The translations under genes and the position numbers were made by a program. From assembly GCA_001899765.1 (NCBI GenBank), contig MKWM01000043.1:1-44125 (forward strand): 44,125 bases of DNA, in the 5' to 3' direction. This document shows, in pieces, positions 42,031 through 44,125 of this stretch (position 1 is the stretch's first letter; each line of letters begins with the position of its first letter). The notes beneath the pieces are model-generated. The model was not told the DNA's origin. It did not search any database and was given only the letters and a program-made list of their open reading frames with translations. This stretch comes from Thiobacillus sp. 63-78. GTDB taxonomy: Bacteria > Pseudomonadota > Gammaproteobacteria > Burkholderiales > Thiobacillaceae.

Positions 42031-42595
42031 GGGACTTCCGAATACGAAATGTGCAACAGAGGCCGGCCGCCCCAGTCCGTATTGGTGGAGCAAAACCAGG
42101 CATGAGCTTTGAAACAGGACAGTTCGCGCCTCTGCCAGGGGCAACAGGCGCGAAGGAACAGCGGAAGCAACTACCGGGGGATCACATGGGACCGAGAATT
42201 CTCTCAGGGGATCGACTGCATTTTGGACGCGCGATTATCCCTTTCTTGCCTGTGCTCTGTCCAGAAAGAGGCGGGCGAGGCTGTTTCTTAATCGCAAGCA
42301 GACATCCTCAGCTACTTGAAGTGCTCGACCGGCGGCTATGGCCTAGGCTGTACGCATTCGCGGAGGTCGAAAGCGCCCATTCAGCAGCATTTCTAGTCGA
42401 TGGCTGGTGTGCGGTGCATAGCTGACCTAGGCAACGCAGTATGCCACCGGCGGCTCTGGCCGAGAAGCAGCAGTCCACGCCGATTTCACGACTGACCGCT
42501 TACTGATCTACATGAGTCGCCCAGTAACGCGTTTCCCCCACTCCGCCAATGCCTGTACCTGACCGATTTTCGTCTGACAGAGGCGACCCGTACTT

Positions 42596-42820
42596 TCACT
42601 GTTTGTCAGGCCAAGTCTGAGCATTTACTCTCAAAAGATTTTTGGTGATTGCCGCTAGGACGCAAGCTGTTGGGCGTTCTTTGTCCAGCCATTTATAGCC
42701 CTTAACCAGTAGGCCTTTCCCCTTCAGCCCCCGTATTCCTTTGTGTTCGCGTCTATTCAAGCGAACAGGCCCTTTCGGGTAAGTCCCTTGGCCCTTATTG
42801 GGCTTTCGTTTTTCGGGCAA
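42596..42820 (-). CDS. Small basic hypothetical protein (doubtful)
   Basis: An open frame of 74 codons starting with TTG, encoding a Lys/Arg-rich protein that ends WPDKQ. I recognise no family. There is no ribosome site and an in-frame stop lies just upstream. It could be chance or a remnant. Confidence 0.2.
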   Translation of the reverse strand: MPEKRKPNKGQGTYPKGPVRLNRREHKGIRGLKGKGLLVKGYKWLDKERPTACVLAAITKNLLRVNAQTWPDKQ

Positions 42821-42836
42821 CCCATCATTTTACCCA

Positions 42837-42869
42837 TTTCTGATTTTATTTTCAGCAATCAATCAGAAA
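42837..42869 (+). repeat. Inverted repeat upstream of the conjugation-like genes
   Basis: TTTCTGATT / AATCAGAAA with a 15-nt spacer, about 55 nt before the lytic transglycosylase start. Could be an operator or a regulatory hairpin; no T-run on either strand. Confidence 0.45.
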
Positions 42870-42925
42870 AACATTCTTTTGATTTCCGCTGGAAGCGGGA
42901 TGAACGCATCCATAGCATTCGCCCC

Positions 42926-43390
42926 ATGGTTTCCCTCTCCTCCCATTGGGTTGTCCTCCTGACGGCCCTTTTTTATACCCAAGCCCACGCTTTCTGTTTT
43001 GATGAGGCGGGGGCGATGTATGGGGTCTCGCCACTATTGCTGAAGGCAGTGGCCCAAGTTGAGTCGAATATGAGACCGCATGTGGTTAACAGCACTCATA
43101 CAGCGAGTACGCAGTCCCAGGACATTGGGCTGATGCAGATCAATACCCGGTGGCTGCGGAGGAACCCAATCAAGTCGCTCGGATACACCGAGGCCCACCT
43201 CTACGATCCCTGTACCAGCGTCAAGCTGGGTGCATGGGTGCTGGCGAACAACTTCACTCGATATGGCGCTTCGTGGGAAGCGGTCGGTGCGTACAACGCG
43301 GCATGCACGCGACTTAAAGGCGATGCGTGCCGCCGCGCACGAAATGGCTATGCCTGGAAAGTCTACCGGGCAATGAGGAAATCCGCATGA
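42926..43390 (+). CDS. Lytic transglycosylase (conjugation-type)
   Basis: A 154-residue exported lysozyme-like protein. The signal peptide (MVSLSSHWVVLLTALFYTQAHA) is followed by an SLT domain: catalytic Glu in AVAQVESNM, then DIGLMQIN and the late YNAACT. Small stand-alone transglycosylases of this kind open peptidoglycan for conjugation or type IV secretion apparatus (VirB1-like). The frame stays open upstream to 42743, but the peptide in between is not signal-like, so the ATG at 42926 is preferred although no ribosome site is clear. It overlaps the next gene by 4 nt. Confidence 0.83.
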   Translation: MVSLSSHWVVLLTALFYTQAHAFCFDEAGAMYGVSPLLLKAVAQVESNMRPHVVNSTHTASTQSQDIGLMQINTRWLRRNPIKSLGYTEAHLYDPCTSVKLGAWVLANNFTRYGASWEAVGAYNAACTRLKGDACRRARNGYAWKVYRAMRKSA

Positions 43391-43908
43391 AACGCATGTT
43401 CACATTGCTCGCCCTGGTCTGGGCAGGCTCGTCGATGGGTGCCGACTGGCAAGTGACGCAGTCCGATTCCATTAGCGCTTATGTCTTGTGTCATCAAGGA
43501 GATTGCCCTGTAAGGACGGCGAAGGTGTTTGACCTGCCTGTAGCCGTTCCCATGCCCGCGAGGGTATCGGATAGCGCTGCTAAGCCGGTCACCATGCATT
43601 CCTCTACTTCAGTTCGTTTTGCGTTGGCTTCGGCCCGGCTCAGTCAGACCGAGAAAGCCAAGCTCAAGGCATTTCTCAAACGGCATCGTGACGCGCGACG
43701 TTTTCTTGTTGTTGGCAGCACGGATCAAATAGGCAAGAAGCGATTTAACGAAACCCTGGCGTACAAGCGCGGAATGGCGGTCGCAGTTTTTATGCGCGCC
43801 AATGGAATCCCGAACCGGAATATCAAAGTCGATTCGCGATGCTGCATCGAGCATCCGCCCAGCACGAACCCTGACGCAAGACGTGCGGTGATCAGCATTA
43901 ACGAATAG
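43387..43908 (+). CDS. Exported OmpA-like domain protein
   Basis: A 173-residue protein with a signal peptide (cut near Gly18-Ala19). The C-terminal half resembles the OmpA peptidoglycan-binding domain: SVRFALASARLSQTEKAKL, a GSTDQIG turn, a RG-x6-FMRANGI helix and a final PDARRAVI. Two cysteines near 163-164 (RCCIE) may pair with CHQGDC in the N-terminal half. The ATG overlaps the transglycosylase stop (ATGA) and has GAGGAAA before it. It likely anchors an envelope complex to the cell wall. Confidence 0.8.
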   Translation: MKRMFTLLALVWAGSSMGADWQVTQSDSISAYVLCHQGDCPVRTAKVFDLPVAVPMPARVSDSAAKPVTMHSSTSVRFALASARLSQTEKAKLKAFLKRHRDARRFLVVGSTDQIGKKRFNETLAYKRGMAVAVFMRANGIPNRNIKVDSRCCIEHPPSTNPDARRAVISINE

Positions 43909-43917
43909 GGATTGGGA

Positions 43918-44125
43918 ATGACAAAAAACACTACCGAACCGGGATACAAGGCGGTCCTTGTGCGCGAGGAAACCAAACTCAAGCTGCAGGAGCTTGGGAG
44001 AGCCCTTCCCAACAGAAACCTGTTCTTGGAAAGGCGACTGGCCACAGCCGCCATTGAATACTGTCTGAACGATGGGACAGCGAGGCAAGCCATGCTGGAT
44101 TTGGTGCGCCACATCGTGATGCGAG
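43918..44125 (+). CDS. Unknown protein, partial (runs off the right edge)
   Basis: An open frame from the ATG at 43918, 9 nt after the OmpA-like gene, giving 69 residues. The sequence is hydrophilic and helical (EETKLKLQELGRALPNRN..., then ERRLATAAIEYCLND) with no signal peptide. The LRNxx-like short helices suggest a small DNA- or protein-binding protein, but I recognise no family. Its end lies outside the window. Confidence 0.6.
   Translation, partial: MTKNTTEPGYKAVLVREETKLKLQELGRALPNRNLFLERRLATAAIEYCLNDGTARQAMLDLVRHIVMR

Larger units (their letters stand above)
42031..42925. other. Long intergenic region between sulP and the conjugation-like genes
   Basis: About 900 nt with no convincing gene. 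The left half (42031-42520) is GC-rich and contains the near-repeat ACCGGCGGCTNTGGCC at about 42328 and 42443. From about 42590 the composition becomes visibly more AT-rich and several weak hairpins appear (for example GCCC-TTATT-GGGC followed by T-rich sequence near 42795). This looks like a boundary between chromosome-like and mobile DNA. No attachment site or integrase was identified. Confidence 0.4.

Noticed and set aside
40090-42105. A 671-codon plus-strand frame opposite usp and sulP
   Set aside because: His/Asp/Gly-rich antisense artefact without any fold signature.
42051-42425. A 124-codon plus-strand frame upstream of sulP
   Set aside because: Overlaps the sulP promoter region and shows no recognisable fold or ribosome site.
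1-44125. CRISPR arrays, tRNA or rRNA genes, insertion sequences
   Set aside because: None seen by eye: no regularly spaced repeats, no cloverleaf-like segment, no transposase.

Overview
The window looks like a high-GC chromosomal segment from a chemolithotrophic betaproteobacterium, probably Thiobacillus-like. This is an inference from gene content (soxAXYZ, aioBA, a DsrC-family protein, a SulP anion transporter) and compositional impression; no 16S or marker gene is present. Nearly the whole window is accessory: a plasmid-defence operon, a phosphate-uptake operon, an arsenic island fused to a sulfur-redox and metal-handling gene train, a sox operon with a sensor system beside it, and the start of what looks like a conjugative element.

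Layout. 1-7324 (minus strand): a type I-like Wadjet operon (jetABCD; jetD runs off the left edge) led by a WYL-domain regulator whose start codon is overlapped by a strong palindrome. 7781-8107 (minus): a DsrC/TusE-family protein without the C-terminal cysteines. 8547-15971 (minus): pstS, a lipoprotein with an internal duplication, pstC, pstA, pstB and, where phoU often sits, an OmpR-type DNA-binding protein with a degenerate receiver. 16396-19415 (minus): arsenite oxidase aioBA with a clear terminator. 19661-33032 (plus): arsR followed by a compact run of co-directional genes: two arsenate reductases, Acr3, a metallo-beta-lactamase-fold protein, ArsP-type permease, ArsM, three Thioredoxin_3-like proteins, OsmC, a GDCCVxC protein, TauE/SafE, two FmdE-domain proteins (one cytosolic, one exported), a CDF exporter, YnfA, a LMW-phosphatase homologue without its catalytic cysteine, a SufC/SufB-like pair and a ZIP transporter. 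33319-35832: soxAXYZ with a terminator. 35978-39479: periplasmic binding protein, histidine kinase and sigma-54 activator in an overlapping operon, organised like aioXSR. 39688-42030 (minus): SulP transporter and tandem universal stress protein. 42926-44125: lytic transglycosylase, OmpA-like protein and an unknown partial gene, probably the edge of a conjugative element.

How it fits together. Arsenate is reduced by ArsC and exported by Acr3 as arsenite, or methylated by ArsM and perhaps exported by the ArsP-type permease. Periplasmic arsenite can be oxidised by AioBA, and the Pst system supplies phosphate in competition with arsenate. The middle of the island (Trx_3 proteins, OsmC, GDCCVxC, TauE, FmdE, Suf-like pair, ZIP/CDF) has no textbook arsenic role and is the most likely place for undescribed biology; thiol, persulfide or metal handling is a reasonable guess. 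A sigma-54-like -24/-12 element upstream of soxA, together with a sigma-54 activator encoded just downstream of soxZ, suggests that the PBP-kinase-activator system controls sox.

A recurring pattern is the degenerate paralogue or domain: receiver without phospho-acceptor, phosphatase without nucleophile, thioredoxin without CxxC, DsrC without cysteines, MBL protein without its first two histidines. Coordinates and start codons were chosen by eye from ribosome-binding sites and overlaps; no database search was run.
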